A stretch of DNA of 64,000 bases from Methylocystis hirsuta (GTDB lineage Bacteria; Pseudomonadota; Alphaproteobacteria; Rhizobiales; Beijerinckiaceae): positions 558,001 through 622,000 of the forward strand of contig NZ_QWDD01000001.1 of assembly GCF_003722355.1 (NCBI RefSeq), in the 5' to 3' direction. Below are positions 18,839 to 25,280 of the stretch, piece after piece; the first letter of the stretch is position 1, and each line of letters starts with the position of its first letter. The position numbers were made by a program, and so were the translations under genes. The notes below the pieces were generated by a model. That model saw only the letters and a list, made by a program, of their open reading frames with translations. It was not told where the DNA came from and made no database searches.

Positions 18839-18866
18839 GGCCCGTCGCTCATGGCCCGTCGCTCAT
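18835..18866 (-). repeat. tandem 14-bp repeat creating two 5-codon minicistrons between hupJ and hupK
   Basis: On the minus strand the unit ATGAGCGACGGGCC occurs twice and is followed by ATGAGCGAG, the hupK start. The hupJ stop TGA (18865-18863) overlaps ATG1 (18866-18864). ATG1 reads Met-Ser-Asp-Gly-Pro-stop, and that TGA overlaps ATG2 (18852-18850). ATG2 reads the same five codons, and its TGA overlaps ATG3 (18838-18836), the hupK start. The ancestral form was presumably a simple hupJ/hupK ATGA overlap expanded by slippage. Confidence 0.85.
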
Positions 18867-19387
18867 GGCGCGACTTGCGTTTCGTCGCGCTTCGCGCCGA
18901 AAATAAGCGAACGCCGATCCAGCAACGCGGGTCTCCGCGCCGCCGCGGCGCGCGCATCCACTAAAGCGGGATCGAACAATTGGTCGAGCGCGGCGACAGC
19001 GACGGCGCGCGCCGCGGCGTGATCGCCAAAATCGTCCATCGGAGAAAAGAGCGAGCAGCTGTCGACGCGGCCGAAGCCTTCGAGCCGTCCAACGACAAAG
19101 CCCACGCGCCCGGCAGTCAGCGGCCAATAGGCCGTTTCGCCCGGAGCCTTCGGCGGGAGCTCCTCGGCGTCCGCTGCGCAGATCATAAGGTTCATGAACC
19201 AGGGCGTAAGAATGACGCCGATCGCGTGGCCGCCATAGGGCCGGAAGCCGATCGCCTCTATCTCCAGCGCCGGATTGCAGATCGGCAGATCGCGCATCGC
19301 TTCATGGACGCGCCGGTAGTGATCGGCGAGCCGCGCGCCAGCGAGCGTCGCCGCCGCTTCGCGCGCGGCGTCAACCATCGCGCTCAT
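18863..19387 (-). CDS. hupJ: HupJ, HybE-family hydrogenase assembly chaperone
   Basis: This 174-residue member of the HybE/HupJ family has the characteristic NPALEIEAIGFRPYGGHAIG and LTPWFMNLMI motifs. HybE-type proteins interact with the Tat-targeted small subunit or the assembled dimer and act as a quality check before export. It overlaps hupI upstream by 17 nt, and its stop is joined to hupK by the chained ATGA structure. The C-terminal 30 residues (Ala/Arg-rich, then RRSLIFGAKRDETQVAP) are variable in the family. Confidence 0.9.
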   Translation of the reverse strand: MSAMVDAAREAAATLAGARLADHYRRVHEAMRDLPICNPALEIEAIGFRPYGGHAIGVILTPWFMNLMICAADAEELPPKAPGETAYWPLTAGRVGFVVGRLEGFGRVDSCSLFSPMDDFGDHAAARAVAVAALDQLFDPALVDARAAAARRPALLDRRSLIFGAKRDETQVAP

Positions 19388-19589
19388 CGGCGAGCCTCAT
19401 GAATTTCGCCTGCGCCGCGTCGCAATTCGGACAGCGCCAATCCGCGGGCAATGCGCTGAAGGATACGCCAGGCGGAATCTGCCAGACGTCGTCGCCAAGC
19501 GCGGGATCATAGACATGCCAGCACACGCCGCATTCCATTTTTGCATTGGCGCTCACATCGCGAGGCGCGTCGAAATTCTCGAAGCTCAT
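19371..19589 (-). CDS. hupI: HupI, rubredoxin
   Basis: This 72-residue rubredoxin has one iron bound by four cysteines in MECGVCWHVYDP and WRCPNCDAAQAKF. Spacing and length are typical of HupI/HoxR. Such rubredoxins are needed for making active hydrogenase under aerobic conditions in rhizobia. The start overlaps hupH by 4 nt. An 18-residue N-terminal extension precedes the first metal motif. Confidence 0.95.
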   Translation of the reverse strand: MSFENFDAPRDVSANAKMECGVCWHVYDPALGDDVWQIPPGVSFSALPADWRCPNCDAAQAKFMRLADERDG

Positions 19590-20443
19590 TGGAAATAGGC
19601 CTCATGGATTTCGCGGAGCCGCTCGCTCGAATCATGAAAATCCTCGGTCGCCGCCAAAGCGACGACAGGCACGCCGCCGATTTCGAGCGTATCGAGAATG
19701 ATCTCGTCCATGGCGTTGAAATATTGCACCGACCAGACGTGGCGCGTCGCCGTCGCATGAATGCGGCACTTGCCGTAGCCGCGCGACACGAGGCCGACAG
19801 GCCCCTCTCCGAGCGAAGCCTGGAGGAAGCTCATGTCTTCCGGCGCCATCGGAAACAGCATGAAATTGACGATGTGAGACTTGGCGCCCGGCGTGAAGGC
19901 CGCGACGCGGGCGCGAATTTCCGCGAGGAGCGGCATGACGTTCATGGCGCCTTCGGGCGCTTCGCCAAAGGAAACGTCGCGCGCATTGACGATCGCCGCG
20001 CGCTTAACGATCTCGGGAATGTCGCTGACCTCAAGATAATCGCCGACGAGCCGATCTTCGGCGTCGCTGAAGCGCACGCGCCAGAGGCCGGCCATGGTCG
20101 ACTCGGCGATTTGCGCCGTGACGCCATCCGGCAATGCGACGACGCCGCTCACCTCGCCCGCGCCGAGCGCCTGGTCGAGGAGTTCGCGCTCATCCGCGGT
20201 GCGATCGGTAATGTCGAAGAGACGGCCTTGCTCTTCCGCCTTCTGAAGGGCGAGCGCCTCCGCGAGTTCGAGGAGAAGGCTTCCAACGCCGGCGCAACGA
20301 CGAACGAGGTCTTCCGATTCTTTATTCGCAAGACTGCCGAGACGTAGACTGAGGCCCGCGGAAAAAACGTCGTCGAGGCCGATCGGCACGACCGGCATCG
20401 CCTCGTCCGCGCCTTCGGGCGCCGCCCAAAATCCTGCTTTCAC
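19586..20443 (-). CDS. hupH: HupH, hydrogenase expression/formation protein
   Basis: This 285-residue member of the HupH/HyaF family assists maturation of the O2-tolerant membrane hydrogenase. Recognisable segments are PIGLDDVFSAGLSLRLGSL near the start, SSTMAGLWRVRF-type sequence in the middle (here ESTMAGLWRVRFSDAED), and VWSVQYFNAMDEIILDTLEI near the C-terminus. It lies 3 nt after hupG and overlaps hupI by 4 nt. Confidence 0.92.
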   Translation of the reverse strand: MKAGFWAAPEGADEAMPVVPIGLDDVFSAGLSLRLGSLANKESEDLVRRCAGVGSLLLELAEALALQKAEEQGRLFDITDRTADERELLDQALGAGEVSGVVALPDGVTAQIAESTMAGLWRVRFSDAEDRLVGDYLEVSDIPEIVKRAAIVNARDVSFGEAPEGAMNVMPLLAEIRARVAAFTPGAKSHIVNFMLFPMAPEDMSFLQASLGEGPVGLVSRGYGKCRIHATATRHVWSVQYFNAMDEIILDTLEIGGVPVVALAATEDFHDSSERLREIHEAYFQ

Positions 20444-20446
20444 GGG

Positions 20447-20884
20447 TCAGGCTCCCGCTCTGAAAGAAATCTCGACCTGCGGCCGTTTCGGTCCGGCGAG
20501 CACAGGCGCGCAAGGGTCGAGAAACCCCTCGATCTTCGCGATGTAATCGGCCCAGTCCCAGATTTTCGGCATGACGCCGACGGGCTCGCGTCCCCGCATG
20601 ACGACGAGGCTTGGCGACACATAGGCGTGAAGCCGCGGACGCAGTCTTTCTTCGGCTTCGGGGGCGATCACGGCGCCGCGCAGGCGATCCGAAAAATGCG
20701 ACAACAGTTCGGGCAGCACGACCGCGACATCGCCGGTCTCGGGACGATTCGCGCCATCGCCGGAAAGGAACAGCAGGGCTTGCGCGCGCTCCTTGGACAC
20801 GCCGTCGAGAAACGCTTCGAGGCTCAACTCATCCACGAGCGGCAGCCGCGCCTGTTCGATCAGGCGCCGCAGCAAAGGCGACAT
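20447..20884 (-). CDS. hupG: HupG, HyaE-like small-subunit chaperone
   Basis: This 145-residue protein of the HupG/HyaE/HoxO family has a thioredoxin-like fold without the catalytic CxxC. Segments GDVAVVLPELLSHFSDRLRG and LHAYVSPSLVVMRGREPVGV are typical. Family members bind the Tat signal of the hydrogenase small subunit. The ATG at 20884 follows a strong GGGAGGAG site, and a sigma-54 promoter match sits only about 36 nt upstream. It is the first gene of the long maturation/regulation operon. Confidence 0.9.
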   Translation of the reverse strand: MSPLLRRLIEQARLPLVDELSLEAFLDGVSKERAQALLFLSGDGANRPETGDVAVVLPELLSHFSDRLRGAVIAPEAEERLRPRLHAYVSPSLVVMRGREPVGVMPKIWDWADYIAKIEGFLDPCAPVLAGPKRPQVEISFRAGA

Positions 20885-20919
20885 AGGCAACTCCTCCCTA
20901 CTTTCTTTTTTGGAGAAAT

Positions 20920-20936
20920 TGCAATGAGGGCGCCAA
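20920..20936 (-). promoter_or_regulatory. sigma-54 (-24/-12) promoter of the hupGHIJK-hyp-hoxA-hupTUV operon
   Basis: On the minus strand the sequence is TTGGCGCCCTCATTGCA. The TGGC and TTGCA cores and the exact 10-nt GG-to-GC spacing match the sigma-54 consensus; the bases after TGGC deviate. The predicted start near 20909 leaves a leader of about 25 nt that contains the hupG ribosome binding site. Together with the hupS promoter it suggests joint control by HoxA. Confidence 0.7.
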
Positions 20937-20966
20937 GGCCGGGGCCACGGTGCATTTCTTTGCTCC

Positions 20967-20982
20967 ACATTGAAATCAATGT
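20967..20982. promoter_or_regulatory. inverted repeat upstream of the hupG promoter
   Basis: ACATTG-AAAT-CAATGT is a perfect 6-bp inverted repeat, 31 bp upstream of the -24 element in AT-rich DNA. It resembles the TTG/CAA dyads near the hupS promoter and may bind HoxA or a bending protein. No experiment is implied. Confidence 0.35.
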
Positions 20983-21321
20983 AGTTTTAAAGAATTTAAA
21001 TTCATGCGCTGCTATTGGGGTGGAATCTTCCTTTTCTTTTTGAGAATGAAGTTTCCATGTGAACAAAGTTCAAAATGGGCGGGCTCGGTTAAATATCAGG
21101 CCGCCATAGCCGCCGCGCGCCAAGAAGACGCCCGTGCCGACCAGTCAATGCGGGCGTCTATGAGGCTGCTTTCAGCGCGGAAAATAGGCGCCTTTCACCC
21201 GACTTGCGGTCCAGTCGGACGAAATGCGCCGATCCCGCATCGCCGGTTCGATGCCAGCTTCCAGCGTCTCGACATGGCGCCCAAATGCTCCGGTCACAGA
21301 CGCCGCGAATAAATTCGGAGC
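20983..21321. other. intergenic region between divergent hupG and arsR operons
   Basis: No protein with a recognisable domain is encoded here. The part next to hupG is AT-rich and holds promoter elements. The rest has short open frames without ribosome binding sites. Confidence 0.5.
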
Positions 21322-21350
21322 TTGACGTCGGCTATCACGCCATTTATTTA
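21322..21350 (+). promoter_or_regulatory. sigma-70-type promoter of the first arsR/SRPBCC operon
   Basis: A -35 element TTGACG (21322-21327) and a -10 element TATTTA (21345-21350) are separated by 17 nt. This lies about 30 nt before the arsR ATG. The AT-rich stretch that follows (AACCAATGTATTATATAACC) could hold the ArsR operator. Confidence 0.55.
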
Positions 21351-21381
21351 ACCAATGTATTATATAACCGACTGGAAAATA

Positions 21382-21726
21382 ATGTCCGACTCTCTGAGCG
21401 CTACACTCTCCGCTTTGGCGGACCCTACACGGCGCGCCATTCTGGCGCGGCTGGCGCAAGGCGAGGCGTCCGTCAACGAACTCTCCGCGCCCTTTTCCAT
21501 CAGCCAGCCGGCGATTTCGAAACATCTCAAGGTGCTGGAGCAAGCCGGCCTCATCAGCCGCGGGCGCATAGCGCAATCGCGGCCGTGCCGGCTTGAAGCG
21601 GCGCCGCTGCGCGATCTCGCTGGCTGGGTGGAGACTTACAGACGGTTTTGGGAGGGGAGCTTCGACCGGCTCGACGCTTATCTGAAGGACTTGCAGAAGG
21701 GAAATCCCGATGAGCCTCGCAACTGA
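21382..21726 (+). CDS. ArsR-family winged-helix repressor
   Basis: This 114-residue regulator has the core DPTRRAILARLAQGEASVNEL followed by the recognition helix in SISQPAISKHLKVLEQAGL. The cysteine metal-binding ELCV-type motif of arsenic sensors is absent; the equivalent sequence is SVNELSAPFSIS. It therefore belongs to the non-metal subgroup commonly found next to AHSA1/SRPBCC genes. The ATG at 21382 has GGAAAA upstream; an earlier in-frame start is less likely. The end overlaps the next gene by 17 nt, indicating an operon. Confidence 0.9.
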   Translation: MSDSLSATLSALADPTRRAILARLAQGEASVNELSAPFSISQPAISKHLKVLEQAGLISRGRIAQSRPCRLEAAPLRDLAGWVETYRRFWEGSFDRLDAYLKDLQKGNPDEPRN

Positions 21727-22612
21727 CTTGTCTTACCCGACGCTTGTCGTTTCGCGTCGTTTTGCTGCATCGCCTGAACGCCTTTTCGACGCCTGGTTCG
21801 ATCCGAAGGCCGTCGGCGCATGGCTGTTCGCTACGCCTGGCGGCGTCTCGAAACATGTCGAAATTGACGCGCGCGTCGGCGGCGGTTTCGCAATTCATGA
21901 GCAGCGCGGCGAGATATTGGCGACGCATTTTGGCGAATACCGCGAAATCGCCCGTCCCCGTCGAATCGTTTTCACTTTCGGAAGTAGTCAGGATGGTCCC
22001 TTCAGCGTCGTGACCGTCGACATCAAACCGGACGGCGCAGGAAGCGTCCTCACGCTCACGCATCGCCTCCTGCCAGAATGGGCGTCGGTCGACGTCAGCG
22101 TGCGCGCCGGCTGGGAAGGCGTTCTCGAAGGATTGGCGCGCGCGACGGGTGAGGAAGGCGACGGCCATATGTTGGTCATGCATCGAACCTTCGACGCACC
22201 GCGAATTCTCGTGTGGAAGGCTTGGACGGAAGCCAACCATCTGCTGCGCTGGATGTGCCCTGCGGAGTTCAAGGTGCTCTTTGCCGAGAATGATCTGCGT
22301 ATTGGCGGCAAATGGCGTTCGGGCATGCGCTCGCCGGAAGGCGAGGACTTCATTCATTGCGGAGAATATCTGGAAATCGAGAAACCTTCGCGTCTTGTCT
22401 TCACCCACACATGGGAGAGCAACCGCCTCGAACCGCGAGCGAACACGAAGATCACCGTGGTTCTCAATGAAATTGGCGGCAAGACCCAGATGATCTTCAT
22501 CCATGCAGGCCTCGCGACCGAAGAGTCCGCATGCTCGCATCAACATGGCTGGACCGGCGCGTTCGAGAATCTCGCGCAACTTGCGAGCGAACTCGTCCAG
22601 AAAACTCACTGA
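21710..22612 (+). CDS. tandem two-domain SRPBCC (AHSA1-like) protein
   Basis: This 300-residue protein contains two consecutive SRPBCC/AHSA1 domains: residues about 8-148 (LVVSRRFAASPERLFDAWFD) and about 153-300 (LVMHRTFDAPRILVWKAWTE). Each shows the typical start and the RxGGxF/GGKW element. SRPBCC domains bind hydrophobic ligands in a deep pocket. Most family genes encode a single domain, so this looks like an in-gene duplication or fusion. It is translationally coupled to the arsR gene. Ligand unknown. Confidence 0.85.
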   Translation: MSLATDLSYPTLVVSRRFAASPERLFDAWFDPKAVGAWLFATPGGVSKHVEIDARVGGGFAIHEQRGEILATHFGEYREIARPRRIVFTFGSSQDGPFSVVTVDIKPDGAGSVLTLTHRLLPEWASVDVSVRAGWEGVLEGLARATGEEGDGHMLVMHRTFDAPRILVWKAWTEANHLLRWMCPAEFKVLFAENDLRIGGKWRSGMRSPEGEDFIHCGEYLEIEKPSRLVFTHTWESNRLEPRANTKITVVLNEIGGKTQMIFIHAGLATEESACSHQHGWTGAFENLAQLASELVQKTH

Positions 22613-22720
22613 AGGCGTCTCGTCATGCCAAAATCATGTCCGGCCCTTTGTTGACCTTTCCTCGGCAGTACGACCAAGCGCCCAATCGCCCTTTGATCGT
22701 CAACACCGGAATCGAACACG

Positions 22721-23128
22721 ATGAAAATTACAGTTGAAACGACGGTCGCTGCGCCGATCGAACAGGTCTGGCGCGCCTATACGAGCCCTGACGACATCAA
22801 ACGATGGAATGCTGCCTCCGACGATTGGCGCACGACGGCTGCAACGGTTGATTTGCGCGAGGGAGGAACGTTTTCTTCGCGCATGGAAGCCAAGGATGGC
22901 GGCATGGGCTTCGACTTTGCCGGGACCTATACGAAGATTGTTGCGCCAAGACTCATAGAATACCTCTTCGGCGATCGAACAGCCTCGGTCGAATTCACTG
23001 ACGCCGAAGGGGGCGTCAATGTCCGGGTGACATTTGACGCGGAGGCGACGCATACGATCGAGCAGCAGCGCGGCGGTTGGCAGGCGATCCTCAACAACTT
23101 CGCTCGCTATGTCGCAAGGTCGCAATAA
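22721..23128 (+). CDS. SRPBCC (AHSA1-like) protein
   Basis: This 135-residue single-domain SRPBCC protein has the N-terminus KITVETTVAAPIEQVWRAYT, the DIKRWNAAS helix, LREGGTFSSRMEAKDG, and the C-terminal helix QRGGWQAILNNFARYV. It lies 108 nt after the two-domain protein on the same strand and is followed 11 nt later by another SRPBCC gene. A binding or detoxifying role is inferred from the family; the ligand is unknown. Confidence 0.88.
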   Translation: MKITVETTVAAPIEQVWRAYTSPDDIKRWNAASDDWRTTAATVDLREGGTFSSRMEAKDGGMGFDFAGTYTKIVAPRLIEYLFGDRTASVEFTDAEGGVNVRVTFDAEATHTIEQQRGGWQAILNNFARYVARSQ

Positions 23129-23139
23129 GGAGATTCGTG

Positions 23140-23664
23140 ATGCTCATATTCTTCGCCTGCTTGGTCGGCCTTCTCGGCGCAGTGCTGTTTTATGCTTCGA
23201 CAAAGTCGGACAGTTGTCAGTTCTCGCGTTCGATCCATATCTCGGCGCCGCCCGAGAAAATCTTTCCGCTGATCGATGATCCACGCGCCATGAACGAATG
23301 GAACCCTTTCGTGAAGGCCGACCCAAACATCAAGCTCTCCTACAGCGGTCCGGCCAGCGGCGTCGGCGCCGCCAATGATTTCGACGGCAATAACAAGGTC
23401 GGCGCCGGCCGGGCGGAAATCGTCGAGTCCGCGCCTTGGTCAAAAGTTGTCGTGGCGCTGCGCATGGATCGCCCGATGAAATGCGAAAACCGCGTCGAGT
23501 TCACGATTGTCCCGAACGGGAACGGCTCTGACGTCACTTGGGCGATGAGCGGCAAGCAACCATTCATCGGGAAGTTGTTCAGCGTTTTCGTCAACACCGA
23601 GAAAATGGTCTCGAGCGCCTTTGAGACCGGCCTCGCCGATTTGAAGGCGCGGGCCGAGGCCTGA
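23140..23664 (+). CDS. membrane-anchored SRPBCC protein
   Basis: This 174-residue protein has an N-terminal hydrophobic segment (residues 2-22, LIFFACLVGLLGAVLFYAST) and then an SRPBCC domain starting at SRSIHISAPPEKIFPLIDDP. The ATG at 23140 follows AAGGAGATTCGTG. It closely resembles in layout the protein at 61752-62339. The start lies 11 nt after the previous gene, so the two are probably cotranscribed. Confidence 0.85.
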   Translation: MLIFFACLVGLLGAVLFYASTKSDSCQFSRSIHISAPPEKIFPLIDDPRAMNEWNPFVKADPNIKLSYSGPASGVGAANDFDGNNKVGAGRAEIVESAPWSKVVVALRMDRPMKCENRVEFTIVPNGNGSDVTWAMSGKQPFIGKLFSVFVNTEKMVSSAFETGLADLKARAEA

Positions 23665-23690
23665 ACCTGCAATGGGGAATGCGCAAATGA

Positions 23691-23848
23691 CCAATGCCGC
23701 AGCCGCGAAAGAAATGGCTTCAGCGCTTTCATGATCGCCGCTGCGTCGGTTGCAACCGCGGTCTGAAGATGCGCCGCGCCCTTGTCGTCGGCCACACACA
23801 AATCGTCGTTTCGTCGATCGACACGTCCAGTCCGCCAAAGAATTCCAT
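23691..23848 (-). pseudogene. remnant of an IS110-family transposase N-terminus
   Basis: The frame from 23848 reads MEFFGGLDVSIDETTICV, the start of one IS110-family transposase subgroup (the first catalytic Asp is in GLDVS). A two-base slippage in a GTGTGT run then shifts the frame, and the homologous sequence continues as ADDKGAAHLQTAVATD and AAAIMKALKPFLSRL down to about 23691, where it stops. Only about 50 of the usual 330-350 residues survive. This subgroup differs from the intact element at 33266-34237. Confidence 0.75.
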
Positions 23849-23992
23849 CGTCGCGCTCCCATTCGCCGAGGTGCGAAAGGAATCCATGCCTTCAATCAAT
23901 CTCGCTTCCGCGTCGCCACCAGGCTGCGTCCTCGATCGGCATCCATATCTCAGCGCCACCCACTCATGCGCATTTCTGTTCCGCGCGGGCGA

Positions 23993-24132
23993 CTAGAGCA
24001 GGATCGTTTGAAATGGAATCGTTTGCGATCCCATTTCAAACGTGAATCCTGCTGTATCTCCTTAAATTAGAGCGAGATTCACGTTCTTCATGGAAGCGCG
24101 TCGCGCTTCCATGAAGAACGATCTCGCTCTAG
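23993..24132 (+). repeat. 140-bp double-hairpin repeat, copy A
   Basis: The element is bounded by CTAG on both ends and contains two related hairpins in opposed orientation. Unit 1 has outer arms AGCAGGAT/ATCCTGCT and a 12-bp inner stem CGTTTGAAATGG/CCATTTCAAACG (24005-24016 with 24031-24042). Unit 2 has outer arms AGAGCGAGAT/ATCTCGCTCT and a perfect 19-bp inner stem (24082-24120, one-base centre). Both have a 3-nt bulge (TGA or TCA) between arms. Copy B at 26339-26478 is nearly identical in reverse orientation. Confidence 0.9.
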
Positions 24133-24148
24133 GAAGCCACGGCCAGAT

Positions 24149-24213
24149 ATGCAACACAATGGTTGCGTTATCTCGCAAGCCAGTCATACTAACATGCAAC
24201 AAGGAGGTTGCAT
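24149..24213 (+). promoter_or_regulatory. two copies of an ATGCAAC-N6-GTTGCAT operator flanking a promoter
   Basis: Site 1 is ATGCAAC-ACAATG-GTTGCGT (24149-24168), with one mismatch in the right arm. Site 2 is ATGCAAC-AAGGAG-GTTGCAT (24194-24213), a perfect repeat whose 6-nt centre is the Shine-Dalgarno sequence of the following gene. The sites are 45 bp apart. Between them a weak promoter TTGCGT-N18-TACTAA (24163-24168, 24187-24192) can be drawn. The likely ligand is the ArsR-family protein encoded at 24656-24991. Confidence 0.65.
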
Positions 24214-24666
24214 ATGTATGATCGCATCGAGAAGCACGTGGAACTCAAGGCGACTGTCTCTCGGGTTTGGCGTGCCCTTACCAATCACAACGAGTTCGGC
24301 GCATGGTTCCGCGCCCGGTTGGACGGGCCGTTCGAGATCGGGAAGGCCACGCGCGGACCGAGCACTTATCCCGGCTACGAGCACGTTCGGTTCGAGATCG
24401 TTGTGACGAGACTGGAACCCGAGCGATTGTTCGCATTTACCTGGGGTCCGTATGCGGTCGATCCCAAGGATGACAGCGCCAAGGACCCGCCGACGACCGT
24501 CGAATTCACGTTGGAAGCAATTGTCGGCGGCACACGGTTGCGTCTCGTCGAGTCGGGTTACGACAAATTTCCGGGCGACCGCCGCCTTACCGTCTTGCGC
24601 GAAAACGAAGACGGCTGGAACATTCAACTGGATAGCATCGCGCGATATGTCGAGAATGCGTCGTAG
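24214..24666 (+). CDS. SRPBCC (AHSA1-like) protein, first gene of an autoregulated pair
   Basis: This 150-residue SRPBCC protein begins YDRIEKHVELKATVSRVWRA and has GAWFRARLDGPFEIGK and RLTVLRENEDGWNIQLDSIA, all typical. The ATG at 24214 is 7 nt from a perfect AAGGAGG. A TTG two codons earlier overlaps the operator and is less likely. The stop overlaps the downstream ArsR gene by 11 nt. The order regulator-last is the reverse of the pair at 21382-22612. Confidence 0.88.
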   Translation: MYDRIEKHVELKATVSRVWRALTNHNEFGAWFRARLDGPFEIGKATRGPSTYPGYEHVRFEIVVTRLEPERLFAFTWGPYAVDPKDDSAKDPPTTVEFTLEAIVGGTRLRLVESGYDKFPGDRRLTVLRENEDGWNIQLDSIARYVENAS

Positions 24667-24991
24667 AAATAGCGCCGCGCCGCAATCTCACGCGTCTCTA
24701 TTTGCGGCTCTCGGTGACGAGACGCGCCTGACCGTGCTCGCGAAGCTCTGTAAAGGTGAACCTCAATCGATCTCTCGTTTGACCGAGGGCTCGAAACTTT
24801 CTCGTCAGGCCGTAACCAAGCACCTGCGTGTTCTGGAGGATGCAGGGATCGTGCGCTGCGTTCGCGTAGGGCGCGAGAGTATCTTCGAGTTCAAGCCAGA
24901 ACCGATTGACGACGCCAGACAATTTCTCAATCGCGTCTCCGCGCAGTGGGACGAAACATTGGCCCGTTTGAAGTCATTCGTCGAAGAGTGA
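24656..24991 (+). CDS. ArsR-family winged-helix repressor
   Basis: This 111-residue regulator has ALGDETRLTVLAKLCKGEP followed by the recognition helix in KLSRQAVTKHLRVLEDAGI and a wing VGRESIFEFKPEP. No metal-binding cysteine motif is seen. The start ATG at 24656 lies inside the SRPBCC gene, so the two proteins are made together. It probably represses its own operon through the repeated operator at 24149-24213. Confidence 0.88.
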   Translation: MRRRNSAAPQSHASLFAALGDETRLTVLAKLCKGEPQSISRLTEGSKLSRQAVTKHLRVLEDAGIVRCVRVGRESIFEFKPEPIDDARQFLNRVSAQWDETLARLKSFVEE

Positions 24992-25280
24992 GCCGACATG
25001 ACTAACCGACGAGTCAGGGGAACCGTGAATCACAGCGATTGATCTCCGGAACTTTTGCAAGTGTAACCAAGCGGCTCAAGGCCGCATCGTAGAACGTTCG
25101 AGATTTGGTGATATCCTGAACGCCGCAGCGATGATCGAGCCCTTAATGGCCACCGGCATGACGGCGATGAAGAAAGCCTTGGATGGCTCGCCTTAGAGTG
25201 CGCTCGGCGGGCATCATCGGCCCGTAGAACTCGTTTCGGATAAAGACCCAGATAATCGCAACTTGCGGCAGGACGACGGT
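24992..25280. other. intergenic stretch with no recognised gene
   Basis: Short open frames are present, but none has a recognisable domain. A fragment reading NAAAMIEPLMATGMTAMKKA near 25120-25180 could be a leftover of a former gene. The end of the stretch contains the weak ribosome binding site of the hydrolase gene. Confidence 0.4.
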
